Assembly (NCBI GenBank): GCA_902806275.1
Contig: CADCVY010000107.1
Location: 1 to 39,849 of the forward strand
Origin: an uncultured Sphingomonas sp.
Lineage (GTDB): Bacteria > Pseudomonadota > Alphaproteobacteria > Sphingomonadales > Sphingomonadaceae
DNA: 39,849 nucleotides
Direction of reading: 5' to 3'
In this document: piece after piece, positions 1 to 9,966 of the stretch
How positions within the stretch are numbered: position 1 is the first letter of the stretch
Layout: each line of letters begins with the position of its first letter
Program-made: the position numbers and the translations under genes
Notes under the pieces: generated by a model
Seen by the model: the letters and a program-made list of their open reading frames with translations, nothing else
Databases searched by the model: none
What the model was told of the DNA's origin: nothing

Positions 1-972
1 CGAGGTCGCCTTGCCCTGCTGGTGCATGCGAAAGTGGCGGGTGACGGTTGCGTTCGCGGCCCCCGCTTCCACGATCTTGCCCTCGGGGGTCATCAAAACC
101 GACGTCATGAGGCCGAGGCTGCCGAAGCCCTGCGCAACCAGGTCCGACTGCACGTCGCCGTCATAATTCTTGCAGGCCCACACGAACTTGCCGCTCCACT
201 TGAGCGCGCTGGCGACCATGTCGTCGATCAGGCGGTGCTGATACTCGATCTTCGCTTCCGCGAACTTGTCCTTGAACTCGCTCTCGAAAATCTCTTCGAA
301 GATGTCCTTGAAGCGGCCGTCGTAGGCCTTGAGGATGGTGTTCTTCGTCGACAGGTACACGGGCCATCCGCGGTTCAACCCGTAGTTGAAGCTGGCTCGG
401 GCGAAGGCGCGGATGCTGTCGTCGAGATTGTACATGCCCATGGCGACGCCGGCTTCGGGGAAGTTGAACACTTCCTCCTCGATCACTTGGCCGTCCTCGC
501 CCTGCCAGCGCATGGTCAGCTTGCCCTTGCCGGGCACCTTGAAATCGGTCGCCTTATACTGGTCGCCAAAGGCATGGCGGCCGACCACGATCGGGTCGGT
601 CCAGCCGGGGATCAGGCGCGGGACGTTGGCGATCACGATCGGCTCGCGGAAGACGACGCCGTTGAGGATGTTGCGGATGGTGCCGTTGGGCGACTTCCAC
701 ATCTTCTTGAGGCCGAACTCCTCGACCCGGGCCTCATCGGGGGTGATGGTCGCGCATTTGACGCCGACGCCGTGCTCGCGAATGGCTTCGGCCGCTTCCA
801 CCGTGACCTTGTCGTCGGTGGCGTCACGGTTCTCGATCGACAGGTCGTAGTAGCGCAGGTCGATATCGAGGTAGGGCTGGATCAGCCGCTCGCGGATCCA
901 CTGCCAGATGATGCGGGTCATCTCGTCGCCATCGAGCTCGACGACGGGGTTATTCACCTTGATCTTGGCCAT
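1..972 (-). CDS. icd: NADP-dependent isocitrate dehydrogenase, 3' end truncated by window edge
   Basis: Reverse-strand translation from ATG at 972: [57 protein letters not shown]..., a classic Icd N-terminus; open to the window edge, so absent from the ORF track. Confidence 0.96.
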   Translation of the reverse strand, partial: MAKIKVNNPVVELDGDEMTRIIWQWIRERLIQPYLDIDLRYYDLSIENRDATDDKVTVEAAEAIREHGVGVKCATITPDEARVEEFGLKKMWKSPNGTIRNILNGVVFREPIVIANVPRLIPGWTDPIVVGRHAFGDQYKATDFKVPGKGKLTMRWQGEDGQVIEEEVFNFPEAGVAMGMYNLDDSIRAFARASFNYGLNRGWPVYLSTKNTILKAYDGRFKDIFEEIFESEFKDKFAEAKIEYQHRLIDDMVASALKWSGKFVWACKNYDGDVQSDLVAQGFGSLGLMTSVLMTPEGKIVEAGAANATVTRHFRMHQQGKATS

Positions 973-1074
973 GCGTTTCCCTGCCTCGTGGGTTCGGGCG
1001 GGGCCTTAGGATGGAGCCTGCTGGCAGGCAACCGCAGCGTTGTATGGACTAGGGAGCGACAGTAAGGAACGCGG

Positions 1075-1812
1075 ATGCCCGCACTCGAGAAACCCGACGG
1101 CCCGCTCACGACCAATGTGAAGTGGCGTTTTCCTTCCGTTCACCCGGAGGGTCGCAAATATCTCGTGATCGCCGCCGGCATCACGTTCCTGACCTATACC
1201 CTCATCAGCCACTTCCTCGGTTGGCTGCTGGTCGGTGTCACGATGTGGGTCGCAACCTTCTTCCGCGATCCGGTGCGCACCACGCCGCGCGGCGACAATC
1301 TGCTCGTCGCGCCGGCCGACGGGCTGATCACCATGATTGTCAAGGTGCCGCCACCGCCGGAGCTTCGCGGGCCTGAGGCGCTGTCCGACAGCGAATATAC
1401 GCGCGTGTCGATTTTCATGAGCGTGTTCGACGTCCACATCAACCGCTCGCCGATCAATGGCCGCATCAAGCGGGTCGCCTATGTGCCTGGCAAGTTCATC
1501 AACGCCGACCTCGACAAGGCCAGCGAGGACAATGAGCGCCAGCACTTCCTGGTCGAGGGCAACAACGGGGTGCGCGTCGGCTTCACCCAGATCGCCGGCC
1601 TGGTTGCCCGCCGCATCCTCGCCTTTGTCCGCGAAGGCGATGCGGTGGAAGCGGGGCAGCGGATCGGTTTGATCCGGTTCGGCAGCCGCGTCGACGTTTA
1701 CCTTCCTGCGGGAACGGGCCCGCGCGTCCTCCTCGGGCAGCGCTCGATTGCCGGCGAGACGGTGATCGGCGAAATCGGCATCGACCCGGCCCTGATCGGG
1801 ACCAGCCAGTGA
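1075..1812 (+). CDS. psd: Phosphatidylserine decarboxylase proenzyme
   Basis: 245 aa; FFRDPVR, VHINRSP and a C-terminal FGS (putative autocleavage GS) motif; followed by pssA. Confidence 0.95.
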   Translation: MPALEKPDGPLTTNVKWRFPSVHPEGRKYLVIAAGITFLTYTLISHFLGWLLVGVTMWVATFFRDPVRTTPRGDNLLVAPADGLITMIVKVPPPPELRGPEALSDSEYTRVSIFMSVFDVHINRSPINGRIKRVAYVPGKFINADLDKASEDNERQHFLVEGNNGVRVGFTQIAGLVARRILAFVREGDAVEAGQRIGLIRFGSRVDVYLPAGTGPRVLLGQRSIAGETVIGEIGIDPALIGTSQ

Positions 1813-2654
1813 CAGCCGAGGCGGAACCGCGCGGGATCCCGTTCCGCGCGCTGGTTCCGAACGCCATCACCGCGGTGGCGCTGTGCATGGGGCTGACTGG
1901 CGTCAGCTTTGCGATCGGCGGCGAGTGGGAAAAGGCGCTCGGCTCCGTCGTGCTTGCGGGCGTCCTCGACGGTCTGGACGGGCGGATCGCGCGGCTGCTC
2001 CGCGCGCAGAGCAGGTTCGGCGCCGAACTCGACTCCCTTGCCGACAATATAGCGTTCGGCACCGCGCCGGCGCTGATCCTTTTTCTGTGGTCGCTGCAGA
2101 CGGCACCGCGCTTCGGGTGGATCGCGGCGCTGGCTCTGGCGGTGTGCTGCGCGCTGCGGCTGGCGCGGTTCAACGCCCGCATGGATGCTGCCGAGCAGCC
2201 GCACAAATCGGCCAACTTCAACACCGGCGTGCCGGCGCCCGCCGGCGCGGGCCTGGCGTTCGTCCCGGTCTATTTGTGGCTGATCACCGGCAATGACCTG
2301 TTCCGGCAGTGGCCGCTGGTGATGGCGTGGACGCTGTTCATCGCAATGCTGATGATCTCCAGCATCCCGACGTACAGCTGGTCCAGCATGCGGGTCAGGA
2401 GCAGCTGGCGGCTGTTCGCGCTGGCGGGGATTGCGCTGGTAGGCGCGGCTCTGATCCGGGCGCCTTGGCATACGCTGGCGCTGATCTCCGCGGTTTATCT
2501 CGTCGTGATCCCGTTCAGCCTGGCCGGCTACGCCAAAGTCAGGCGGCGTCGCGCCACTGCGGGCGGGCGCGCATCGGCGTCGCCATCCACGTCCGCGTCC
2601 GGAGCCGTGCCGGCGCAAAGCCGAGCCGCGGGCCCATCTGGGATTGGCCCCTAA
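1809..2654 (+). CDS. pssA: CDP-diacylglycerol--serine O-phosphatidyltransferase
   Basis: CDP-alcohol phosphatidyltransferase motif [31 protein letters not shown]; 4-nt overlap with psd; low-complexity C-terminal tail. Confidence 0.94.
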   Translation: MTAEAEPRGIPFRALVPNAITAVALCMGLTGVSFAIGGEWEKALGSVVLAGVLDGLDGRIARLLRAQSRFGAELDSLADNIAFGTAPALILFLWSLQTAPRFGWIAALALAVCCALRLARFNARMDAAEQPHKSANFNTGVPAPAGAGLAFVPVYLWLITGNDLFRQWPLVMAWTLFIAMLMISSIPTYSWSSMRVRSSWRLFALAGIALVGAALIRAPWHTLALISAVYLVVIPFSLAGYAKVRRRRATAGGRASASPSTSASGAVPAQSRAAGPSGIGP

Positions 2655-2760
2655 GGGCAGCGCCGATCTTGCCCCCGCTCTCCTCGAGCAGCTTCGCACC
2701 TAACACCACCAACATCCACAACGTGGCCAGGAAGACGAGCGTGCCGAGAGCTGCAATCAT
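2539..2760 (-). CDS. Small putative single-pass membrane protein, hypothetical
   Basis: 73 aa; N-terminal hydrophobic helix [20 protein letters not shown]; purine-rich SD-like AAGGATAAG upstream of ATG at 2760; its 3' part is antisense to the end of pssA. Confidence 0.5.
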   Translation of the reverse strand: MIAALGTLVFLATLWMLVVLGAKLLEESGGKIGAALRGQSQMGPRLGFAPARLRTRTWMATPMRARPQWRDAA

Positions 2761-2845
2761 AAAATCTTATCCTTCGTTACGCCCCCAACTCAGCCGGACA
2801 TGCTTTGTTCCGGAGCGATGGTGCATCTGGTTGATGGGGAACAGT

Positions 2846-2860
2846 GTTCGCGTTATGTTC
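2846..2860. promoter_or_regulatory. Candidate alphaproteobacterial LexA box (GTTC-N7-GTTC)
   Basis: Sequence GTTCGCGTTATGTTC, intergenic between the small minus-strand ORF and rpsB; matches the alphaproteobacterial LexA consensus, but about one chance match is expected in a window this size. Confidence 0.35.
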
Positions 2861-3025
2861 TCTTCTGTCAAGCGGATCGTTGTGGCCGGGCCGCAAAGGT
2901 TGAAAGCACCGCGGCCTTCAGCTAGGGGCGCGGCATCCCACAGGCGGAAGCATACATACCGGTGCTCTGAATCTCGGTTCAGGGTTGCTCGCTACCGCCG
3001 AGGCACAACCGGAAGGAGAAGACCT

Positions 3026-3799
3026 ATGGCGGCTACTGTCGTCACCATGCAGCAATTGCTCGAAGCCGGAGCCCACTTCGGCCACCAGACCCACCGCTGG
3101 AACCCCAAGATGAAGCCGTACATCTTCGGCGATCGTAACGGGGTGCACATCATCGACTTGTCGCAAAGCGTGCCCTTGTTCGCGCGAGCGCTCGACTTCG
3201 TGCAGCAGACCGTCGCCCGCGGCGGCAAGGTGCTGTTCGTCGGCACCAAGCGCCAGGCGCAAGACGCGATGGCGGAAGCCGCGCAGACCAGCGGCCAGCA
3301 CTTCGTCAACCACCGCTGGCTCGGCGGTATGCTGACCAATTGGAAGACGATCTCCAACTCGATCAAGCGCCTGAAGAGCCTCGAGGAGCAGCTGTCGGGT
3401 GACACTGCCGGCCTGACCAAGAAGGAGGTGCTGCAGCTCACCCGCGAACGCGACAAGCTGGAGAAGAGTCTGGGCGGCATCCGCGACCTTGGCGGCCTGC
3501 CGGACGTCATGTTCGTGGTGGACACCAACAAGGAAGAGCTGGCCATCAAGGAAGCCAACGTGCTCGGCATCCCGGTCGTTGCGATCCTCGACTCCAACAG
3601 CGACCCGAGCGGCATCGCTTTCCCGGTCCCCGGCAATGACGACGCCAGCCGCGCCATCCGCCTGTACTGCGACGCCATCGCCCAGGCCGTTGGCGAGGGC
3701 CGTTCCGGCAATGCCCAGGCCCGCGGGCAGGACATTGGCAGCATGACCGAGCCGCCCGTCGAGGTGTCGCTGGCGCGGGCCGAAGCCGCGGTCGCTTAA
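3026..3799 (+). CDS. rpsB: 30S ribosomal protein S2
   Basis: [47 protein letters not shown]...; ATG at 3026 preceded by GGAAGGAGAAG. Confidence 0.98.
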   Translation: MAATVVTMQQLLEAGAHFGHQTHRWNPKMKPYIFGDRNGVHIIDLSQSVPLFARALDFVQQTVARGGKVLFVGTKRQAQDAMAEAAQTSGQHFVNHRWLGGMLTNWKTISNSIKRLKSLEEQLSGDTAGLTKKEVLQLTRERDKLEKSLGGIRDLGGLPDVMFVVDTNKEELAIKEANVLGIPVVAILDSNSDPSGIAFPVPGNDDASRAIRLYCDAIAQAVGEGRSGNAQARGQDIGSMTEPPVEVSLARAEAAVA

Positions 3800-3807
3800 G
3801 CGGCGCT

Positions 3808-3883
3808 GTGCTCCTGCTGAGGCAGGAGTCCAGTACCTATATTCATCCGAGAAGTGACTGGGCCCCTGCCTCCGCAGGGGCAC
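3808..3883. repeat. REP/MITE-like palindromic element, copy 1
   Basis: 27-nt arms GTGCTCCTGCTGAGGCAGGAGTCCAGT (3808-3834) and ACTGGGCCCCTGCCTCCGCAGGGGCAC (3857-3883) are near-perfect inverted repeats (23/27); second copy near 32407. Confidence 0.8.
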
Positions 3884-3897
3884 AAGGAGAACGAGAA

Positions 3898-4866
3898 ATG
3901 GCTGAGATCACCGCTGCTTCGGTGAAGGAGCTGCGCGAGCGCACCGGCGCCGGCATGATGGACTGCAAAAAGGCGCTCGCCGAGAACAACGGCGAGATGG
4001 AAGCCTCGATCGACTGGCTGCGCGCCAAGGGCCTGGCTGCGGCCGCCAAAAAGGCGGGCCGCACGGCCGCCGAGGGCCTGGTCGGGGTTGCCGTCGAAGG
4101 CACGCGCGGCGCGGTCGTCGAGGTCAATTCCGAGACCGACTTCGTCGCCAAGAACGAGCAGTTTCAGGTGTTCGTCGGCAATGTCGCGCGACTGGCGCTG
4201 CAGCATGGGTCCGATGTCGGGGCCCTGGGCGCTGGCCAATACCCGGGCGGCGGCACCGTCGCCGAGAAGCTGACTGACAACATCGCGACCATCGGTGAGA
4301 ACCAGTCGCTCCGCCGCGCCGCTTTGCTTGAGGTCGGCGAGGGTGTCGTCGTGCCGTACGTCCACAATGCGGTCGCGCCCGGCATGGGCAAGATCGGCGT
4401 GCTGGTTGCGCTTGAGAGCGCAGCAGCTCCGGAGACTCTGACCGCGCTTGGCAAGCAGATCGCCATGCATGTCGCCGCCGCGCACCCGATGGCGCTGACG
4501 GCGGAAGAGCTGCCGGCCGAACTCATCGAGCGCGAGCGTGCGATCGCGATGGAAAAGGCGCGCGAAAGCGGCAAGCCGCAGAACATCGTCGAGAAGATGG
4601 TCGAGGGCGGGCTGGCCAAGTTCCGCAAGGAGCATGCTTTGCTGACCCAATTGTTCGTGATCGATGGCAAGACGCCAGTCGCCGAGGTCGTGGCGGCTGC
4701 CGCCAAAGACGCCGCCACGGGTATCGCGCTGACCGGCTTTGTCCGCTTTCAGCTCGGGGAGGGCATCGAGAAGAAGGTCGACGACTTCGCTGCGGAGGTT
4801 GCTGCCGCGGCTGGGACCAACAAGCCTGTCCTGAGCGGAGCCGAAGGGGCCGAGCCGGTCACCTGA
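3898..4866 (+). CDS. tsf: Elongation factor Ts
   Basis: [42 protein letters not shown]...; directly downstream of rpsB. Confidence 0.98.
   Translation: MAEITAASVKELRERTGAGMMDCKKALAENNGEMEASIDWLRAKGLAAAAKKAGRTAAEGLVGVAVEGTRGAVVEVNSETDFVAKNEQFQVFVGNVARLALQHGSDVGALGAGQYPGGGTVAEKLTDNIATIGENQSLRRAALLEVGEGVVVPYVHNAVAPGMGKIGVLVALESAAAPETLTALGKQIAMHVAAAHPMALTAEELPAELIERERAIAMEKARESGKPQNIVEKMVEGGLAKFRKEHALLTQLFVIDGKTPVAEVVAAAAKDAATGIALTGFVRFQLGEGIEKKVDDFAAEVAAAAGTNKPVLSGAEGAEPVT
4825..4848. repeat. Short repeat-like sequence (CCTGTCCTGAGCGGAGCCGAAGGG type) inside the tsf 3' end
   Basis: Resembles the widespread GTCCTGAGCGnAGTCGAAGG intergenic repeat known from sphingomonads; translated in frame as [10 protein letters not shown]. 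Confidence 0.55.
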
Positions 4867-4888
4867 GCATCTAGGCAGTTGGAAAATG

Positions 4889-4922
4889 GGGCGGGCGCGT
4901 TAAAGCGTGCTCGCCCTTTTTT
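4889..4922 (+). terminator. Rho-independent terminator between tsf and pyrH
   Basis: 11-bp stem GGGCGGGCGCG/CGTGCTCGCCC (two G-U pairs), short loop, then T6. Confidence 0.85.
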
Positions 4923-4952
4923 CGCATCCGCGCGCCCCGAGGATCCTCCCGC

Positions 4953-5675
4953 ATGACCCGTCCCCGCTTCAATCGCATCCTGCTGAAGCTCTCGGGCGAG
5001 GCATTGATGGGGCAGGGGCAGTTCGGTCTCGATCCTGACGCCGTTGCCGGCCTTGCCAGCGAGATCGCGGCGGCGAAGCAGCTTTGTCCCGAACTGTGTT
5101 TGGTGGTCGGCGGCGGCAATATCTTCCGCGGCATGGCCGCCGCGGCCAAAGGCTTCGACCGCGCCAGCGCCGACTACATGGGCATGCTCGCGACCGTGAT
5201 GAACGCGCTCGCCTTGCAGAACGCGCTGGAAAAGGTCGGCGTCGACACCCGCGTGCAGTCCGCCATCCCGATGGCCAGCGTCAGTGAGCCCTACATCCGC
5301 CGCCGTGCGCTCCGCCACATCGAAAAGGGCCGCATCGTCCTATTCGCTGCCGGTACCGGCAACCCCTATTTCACGACCGACACGGCGGCTGCCCTGCGTG
5401 CCGCGGAGATGGGATGCGATGCCTTGTTCAAGGGCACCAGCGTTGACGGCGTCTACACTGCCGATCCTAAGACGGATGCGGCGGCGCAGCGCTACGATCG
5501 GCTGAGCTACGACCGCGTGCTCGGCGACAACCTCAAGGTCATGGACGCCGCCGCCGTGGCGCTGTGCCGCGACAACAATATCCCGATCGTCGTGTTCAAC
5601 GTCCGTCAGTCCGGCAACCTTGCCGAAGTGCTGGCCGGCCGCGGAACCGCGACGATCGTTCAGAACGGAGAGTGA
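4953..5675 (+). CDS. pyrH: UMP kinase
   Basis: [43 protein letters not shown] motifs. Confidence 0.98.
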   Translation: MTRPRFNRILLKLSGEALMGQGQFGLDPDAVAGLASEIAAAKQLCPELCLVVGGGNIFRGMAAAAKGFDRASADYMGMLATVMNALALQNALEKVGVDTRVQSAIPMASVSEPYIRRRALRHIEKGRIVLFAAGTGNPYFTTDTAAALRAAEMGCDALFKGTSVDGVYTADPKTDAAAQRYDRLSYDRVLGDNLKVMDAAAVALCRDNNIPIVVFNVRQSGNLAEVLAGRGTATIVQNGE

Positions 5676-5678
5676 CAC

Positions 5679-6239
5679 ATGACTGCAACCGCCGACACGG
5701 CTGACCTCAAGCGGCGCATGCATGGCGCTGTTGATGCTCTGAAGCACGACCTTAGCGGGCTGCGTACCGGCCGCGCTTCGACGGCCCTGCTCGATCCGGT
5801 GCAGGTGGAGGTGTACGGCGCCAACATGCCGCTCAACCAGGTGGCGACGGTATCGGTGCCTGAAGCGCGCTTGATCTCCGTGCAGGTCTGGGACCGCTCG
5901 AACGTCGGGCCAGTTGAAAAGGCGATCCGCGCCGCCGGTCTCGGCCTCAATCCCGTCACCGATGGGCAGATGATCCGACTGCCCATCCCGGAACTGACCG
6001 AAGAGCGGCGCAAGGAGCTTGCCAAGCTGGTCGGCCAGTATGCGGAAAAGGCGCGCATTGCCGTGCGCAACGTCCGCCGCGACGGCATGGACGGGCTGAA
6101 GCAGGCCGAGAAGAAGCACGAGATCAGCGAGGACGAGCGCAAGCGCCTGGAGACTGAGGTGCAGAAGCTGACCGACGACACGATCAAGGAGATTGATGAA
6201 GCAGCGGGCACCAAGGAAAAGGAAATCCTCAACAAGTGA
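5679..6239 (+). CDS. frr: Ribosome recycling factor
   Basis: [45 protein letters not shown] motifs. Confidence 0.98.
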   Translation: MTATADTADLKRRMHGAVDALKHDLSGLRTGRASTALLDPVQVEVYGANMPLNQVATVSVPEARLISVQVWDRSNVGPVEKAIRAAGLGLNPVTDGQMIRLPIPELTEERRKELAKLVGQYAEKARIAVRNVRRDGMDGLKQAEKKHEISEDERKRLETEVQKLTDDTIKEIDEAAGTKEKEILNK

Positions 6240-6985
6240 CCCCTGCCGCCGCGCCGGACCAGCCCGAGCAGTCGCGGGACGGCAGTGGATCGGTCCCTCG
6301 CCACGTCGCGATCATCATGGATGGCAACGGCCGCTGGGCGAAGCAGCGGGGCCTGCCGCGCGTGGCGGGTCACAAGGCCGGCGCGGAGGCGGTACGCCGG
6401 ACTATGCAGGCCGCCGTCGATCATGGCGTCGAGGTCCTGACGCTGTACGCTTTCTCGTCGGAGAACTGGCGGCGGAGCTCGGAAGAGATTGCCGACCTCA
6501 CCGGCTTGATGCGCTTTTATCTCGAGCGCGAGCTGGCCACCCTGCAGAAAGAAAACGTCCGCCTGAAGCTGATCGGCGATTGCTCGGCGTTCGGCCCGGA
6601 TCTCGCCCGGCAACTCGGCAAGGCGCTCGAGCGCACCGCCGGCAACCAGCGGCTCACCCTGGTCGTAGCGCTGAACTACGGTTCGCGCGCGGAGATTGCG
6701 GCCGCTGCTCGCCGGGTGGCGCACAAGGTGGCGGCGGGAGAACTCGACCCCCATACTGTCGACGAGCACAACCTCGAATGCGAGCTGCAGACGCACGGCC
6801 TCCCCGAGCTCGACCTGCTGATCCGCACGTCCGGCGAAGTGCGCTTGTCCAACTTCCTGCTGTGGCAGGCGGCTTATGCCGAGTTGGTCTTCAGCGACGT
6901 GCTCTGGCCCGATTTTGGCGAGCGCGCGTTCGCCGATGCGCTCGAGCAGTTCGCGGGACGGCAGCGGCGGTTCGGCGGGCGGTGA
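6236..6985 (+). CDS. uppS: Isoprenyl (di-trans,poly-cis-undecaprenyl diphosphate) synthase
   Basis: [35 protein letters not shown] start overlapping frr by 4 nt. Confidence 0.97.
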   Translation: MTPAAAPDQPEQSRDGSGSVPRHVAIIMDGNGRWAKQRGLPRVAGHKAGAEAVRRTMQAAVDHGVEVLTLYAFSSENWRRSSEEIADLTGLMRFYLERELATLQKENVRLKLIGDCSAFGPDLARQLGKALERTAGNQRLTLVVALNYGSRAEIAAAARRVAHKVAAGELDPHTVDEHNLECELQTHGLPELDLLIRTSGEVRLSNFLLWQAAYAELVFSDVLWPDFGERAFADALEQFAGRQRRFGGR

Positions 6986-7614
6986 GCGAGCTTCTGGTAC
7001 GAAGCCTCTCGGGCGTGGTGATGGTTGCGCTGGCGCTCGGGGCGGCGATCAAGGGCGGCAATGTATTTGCGGTTCTGGTCGCCGCGATTGCGGCCATCAT
7101 GTACTATGAGTGGAGCCGGATCGTCCGCGGCTGGGGCGTGGCGTGGCACATCGGCGGCTTCTTCTATGCCCTGGTTCCGGCGCTGGCGCTGCTGTGGCTG
7201 CGCGAGCGAGACCTGCACGGGCTGTTCCTGATCATGTGGGTATTCATCGTCACCTGGTCGGTCGACATTGGCGGATACGTGTTCGGCAGGCGCTTCGGTC
7301 GTCGCAAGCTGGCCCCCGCGCTCAGCCCCAACAAAACCTTCGAAGGTCTTTATGGCGGCGTCGGAGCTGCTACCCTGCTCGGTGGAGCGTGGGCGCTTCT
7401 CACCGGGCTGGGGCCGGCGTTGCTTGTGCTCGCCCCGGTGCTGGGAGTCGCGGCGCAGGCCGGCGACCTGTTCGAAAGCGGGATGAAGCGGCGGGCAGGA
7501 GTCAAGGATTCGGGCGCCTGGCTGCCCGGCCACGGCGGCCTGCTCGACCGGCTCGACGGGCTTGTCCCGGTGGCCGTCTTCACTGCCGCTGCCCACGTCG
7601 GCGGCCTAACATGA
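6982..7614 (+). CDS. cdsA: Phosphatidate cytidylyltransferase
   Basis: GTG start at 6982; multi-pass membrane protein with SPNKTFEGLYGG and GDLFESGMKRRAGVKDSGAWLPGHGGLLDRLDG signature. Confidence 0.96.
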   Translation: MSELLVRSLSGVVMVALALGAAIKGGNVFAVLVAAIAAIMYYEWSRIVRGWGVAWHIGGFFYALVPALALLWLRERDLHGLFLIMWVFIVTWSVDIGGYVFGRRFGRRKLAPALSPNKTFEGLYGGVGAATLLGGAWALLTGLGPALLVLAPVLGVAAQAGDLFESGMKRRAGVKDSGAWLPGHGGLLDRLDGLVPVAVFTAAAHVGGLT

Positions 7615-8774
7615 GGCGCAAGATCGCGATCCTCGGCGCCACCGGCTCGATCGGCAAGTCGACCCTCGACCTCGTCGAGCGCTCGCCCGAACGGTTCGAG
7701 GTCGTCGCTGTCACCGCTGCAAGCAACAGTCGGGGGCTTGCCGACATCGCCAGGCGCACCGGCGCGAAACTGGCCGTCATTGCCGATGAGGGCCGTTTAG
7801 CCGACCTCCGGGAACAATTGGCCGGGAGCAGCTGCCGAGGGGAGACCGGCACCGCCGCGCTGAACGAAGCTGCGACCGCAGACGTCGATCTGGTCATCGC
7901 CGCAATCGTCGGCTGCGCGGGCCTGGAGCCGGTGATGGCGGCGGTCGAGGCAGGCAAAACCATCGCGCTCGCCAACAAGGAGGCGCTGGTCACTGCCGGC
8001 GCCCTGATGATCGACGCCACGGTGCGGCATGGCGCAACCCTGCTGCCGATCGATAGCGAACATAACGCGATATTCCAGTGCCTTGCTGGCAGTTGCATAG
8101 AGGACGTGGCAGGGATCGTCCTGACTGCAAGTGGCGGTCCGTTCCGTACTGCGAGTGCCGAGTTCATGCACGCGGCCAGCCCTACGGAAGCGGTCGCCCA
8201 TCCCAATTGGTCGATGGGCGCCAAGATCTCGGTCGATTCGGCGACCCTGATGAACAAGGGGCTAGAGCTGATCGAAGCCTCCTACCTGTTCGCTTTGCCT
8301 TCGGACCGCATCGACATCGTAGTCCACCCGCAATCCGTGATCCATTCGCTGGTCGAGTTCGTCGACGGTTCCGTCCTGGCCCAGCTTGGCGCCCCGGACA
8401 TGCGCATCCCGATTGCCTACGCGCTGGCCTGGCCGCGCCGGATGGAGACGCCGGCGGAGCGGCTCAACCTAGCAGCAATCGCGCGGCTCGACTTCGAAGC
8501 GCCGGATCCCGAGCGCTTCCCGGCGTTGCGGCTTGCGCGCGAAGCGCTGGAGGCGGGAGGCGCTGCGCCGGTTGTCCTGAATGCCGCCAATGAAGTTGCC
8601 GTGGCGCGCTTCCTTGCAGGCGGGGTCGGCTTCACCGATATTGCACGGATGGTGGAAAAAGCGCTGGAGACGAACGACTTGGCCGCGCCGCGCAGCATTG
8701 GCGACGTGCTGGAGATCGACCGCTCGACCCGAGAGCGCGTCGAAGCGGCCATAACTGTGAGCTACGCCGGGTGA
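7611..8774 (+). CDS. dxr: 1-deoxy-D-xylulose 5-phosphate reductoisomerase
   Basis: ATG at 7611: MRRKIAILGATGSIGKSTLDLVERSPERFEVVAVTA...; LPIDSEHNAIFQCL and SVDSATLMNKGLELIEA motifs. Confidence 0.97.
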   Translation: MRRKIAILGATGSIGKSTLDLVERSPERFEVVAVTAASNSRGLADIARRTGAKLAVIADEGRLADLREQLAGSSCRGETGTAALNEAATADVDLVIAAIVGCAGLEPVMAAVEAGKTIALANKEALVTAGALMIDATVRHGATLLPIDSEHNAIFQCLAGSCIEDVAGIVLTASGGPFRTASAEFMHAASPTEAVAHPNWSMGAKISVDSATLMNKGLELIEASYLFALPSDRIDIVVHPQSVIHSLVEFVDGSVLAQLGAPDMRIPIAYALAWPRRMETPAERLNLAAIARLDFEAPDPERFPALRLAREALEAGGAAPVVLNAANEVAVARFLAGGVGFTDIARMVEKALETNDLAAPRSIGDVLEIDRSTRERVEAAITVSYAG

Positions 8775-9871
8775 CCCAGCCGCCGCTTTGGCTGATCCTG
8801 CTGGCCTTCGTTGGGGCGCTCGGGCCGCTCGTCTTCTTCCACGAGCTTGGGCATTACCTGGTCGCGCGCTGGTTCAAGGTGCCTGCCGAGGCCTTTTCCA
8901 TCGGCTTCGGTCGGGAGGTCCTGGGCTGGACGGACAAGCAGGGGACGCGGTGGAAGGTCGGGTGGCTGCCGCTTGGCGGCTACGTGCGCTTTGTCGGTGA
9001 CATGAGCCCGGCGAGCGAGCCGGTAGCGGAAAGCAGCATCCCGCCCGAGCTGCGCCAACGCGCGTTTCAGCTTCGCCCGGTCCATCAGCGGTTCCTGATT
9101 GTGCTGGCCGGACCGGTCGCCAATTTCCTGCTCGCCATCCTGATCTTCGCCAGCTTCTTCTGGCTGGTCGGCACGCCGCGCACCAATGTCGTCGGCGCGA
9201 TTTCGCCTAACACGGCGGCGGCGTCGGCCGGCCTGCAACCGGGCGACAAGATCTTGTCGGTCGCCGGCCGCGAGACGCCGACGTTCGACGCAATCTTCAA
9301 CACGGTTGCCGTGCGGCCGGCCGAGACGGTGCCAATCACCATCGAACGGCAGGGCAGCATCCGCCAGCTCCAGGTCAAGCTCGGCACCGCTGCCATCGAG
9401 GACCCCTCGGGTCAGCAATTCGAGCGGGGCATGTTGGGAGTTTCGCCGACCACCCAGGTGTCCGATCCGGTGCCTATTTACGAGGCCGTGCCGCTAGCTG
9501 TCGATTATACCGCGCGACTCACCCGGGCGATCGTCGATGGTCTAGTTCAACTGATCCGCGGCAAAGTGTCGCCAAAGCAGCTGGGCGGGCCAATAAAGAT
9601 CGCGCAAGTCGCGGGCCAGGGGGCGTCACTGGGCGCGTTGCCGTTCGTCGAACTGCTGGCGCTGCTTTCAATTAATCTCGGATTCATCAACCTCTTGCCA
9701 GTTCCGATGCTGGATGGAGGCCATCTGTTCTTTTATGCAGTTGAGGCCGTCCGGCGTCGCCCGCTTAGTGCTCGCGCCATGGAATGGGCGTTCCGCGGCG
9801 GGCTTGCGGCCATCCTTGCGTTGCTGATTTTCACGACCGTGAACGACCTGAGCGGCCTGGGCCTGTGGTGA
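8771..9871 (+). CDS. rseP: RIP (site-2) metalloprotease RseP
   Basis: HELGHYLVARWF zinc motif, PDZ region, LLPVPMLDGGHL motif; GTG start overlapping dxr. Confidence 0.96.
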   Translation: MTQPPLWLILLAFVGALGPLVFFHELGHYLVARWFKVPAEAFSIGFGREVLGWTDKQGTRWKVGWLPLGGYVRFVGDMSPASEPVAESSIPPELRQRAFQLRPVHQRFLIVLAGPVANFLLAILIFASFFWLVGTPRTNVVGAISPNTAAASAGLQPGDKILSVAGRETPTFDAIFNTVAVRPAETVPITIERQGSIRQLQVKLGTAAIEDPSGQQFERGMLGVSPTTQVSDPVPIYEAVPLAVDYTARLTRAIVDGLVQLIRGKVSPKQLGGPIKIAQVAGQGASLGALPFVELLALLSINLGFINLLPVPMLDGGHLFFYAVEAVRRRPLSARAMEWAFRGGLAAILALLIFTTVNDLSGLGLW

Positions 9872-9966
9872 AGCTCGGCTTGATTGGTTAACGCGGTTGG
9901 GGCAGGGCTGGACACGGGCATAGCGCGGGGCGGCGCCAAGCCATTGCACACAAAGGCGGGGTTTGA

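Noticed and set aside
22-1065. 347-aa plus-strand ORF at the window start
   Set aside because: Antisense shadow of icd, whose own frame lacks a stop in the window and so is missing from the ORF track.
2309-3799. 496-aa reading of the rpsB frame
   Set aside because: Real S2 starts at 3026 with a good SD; the upstream part is a shadow of pssA and intergenic sequence.
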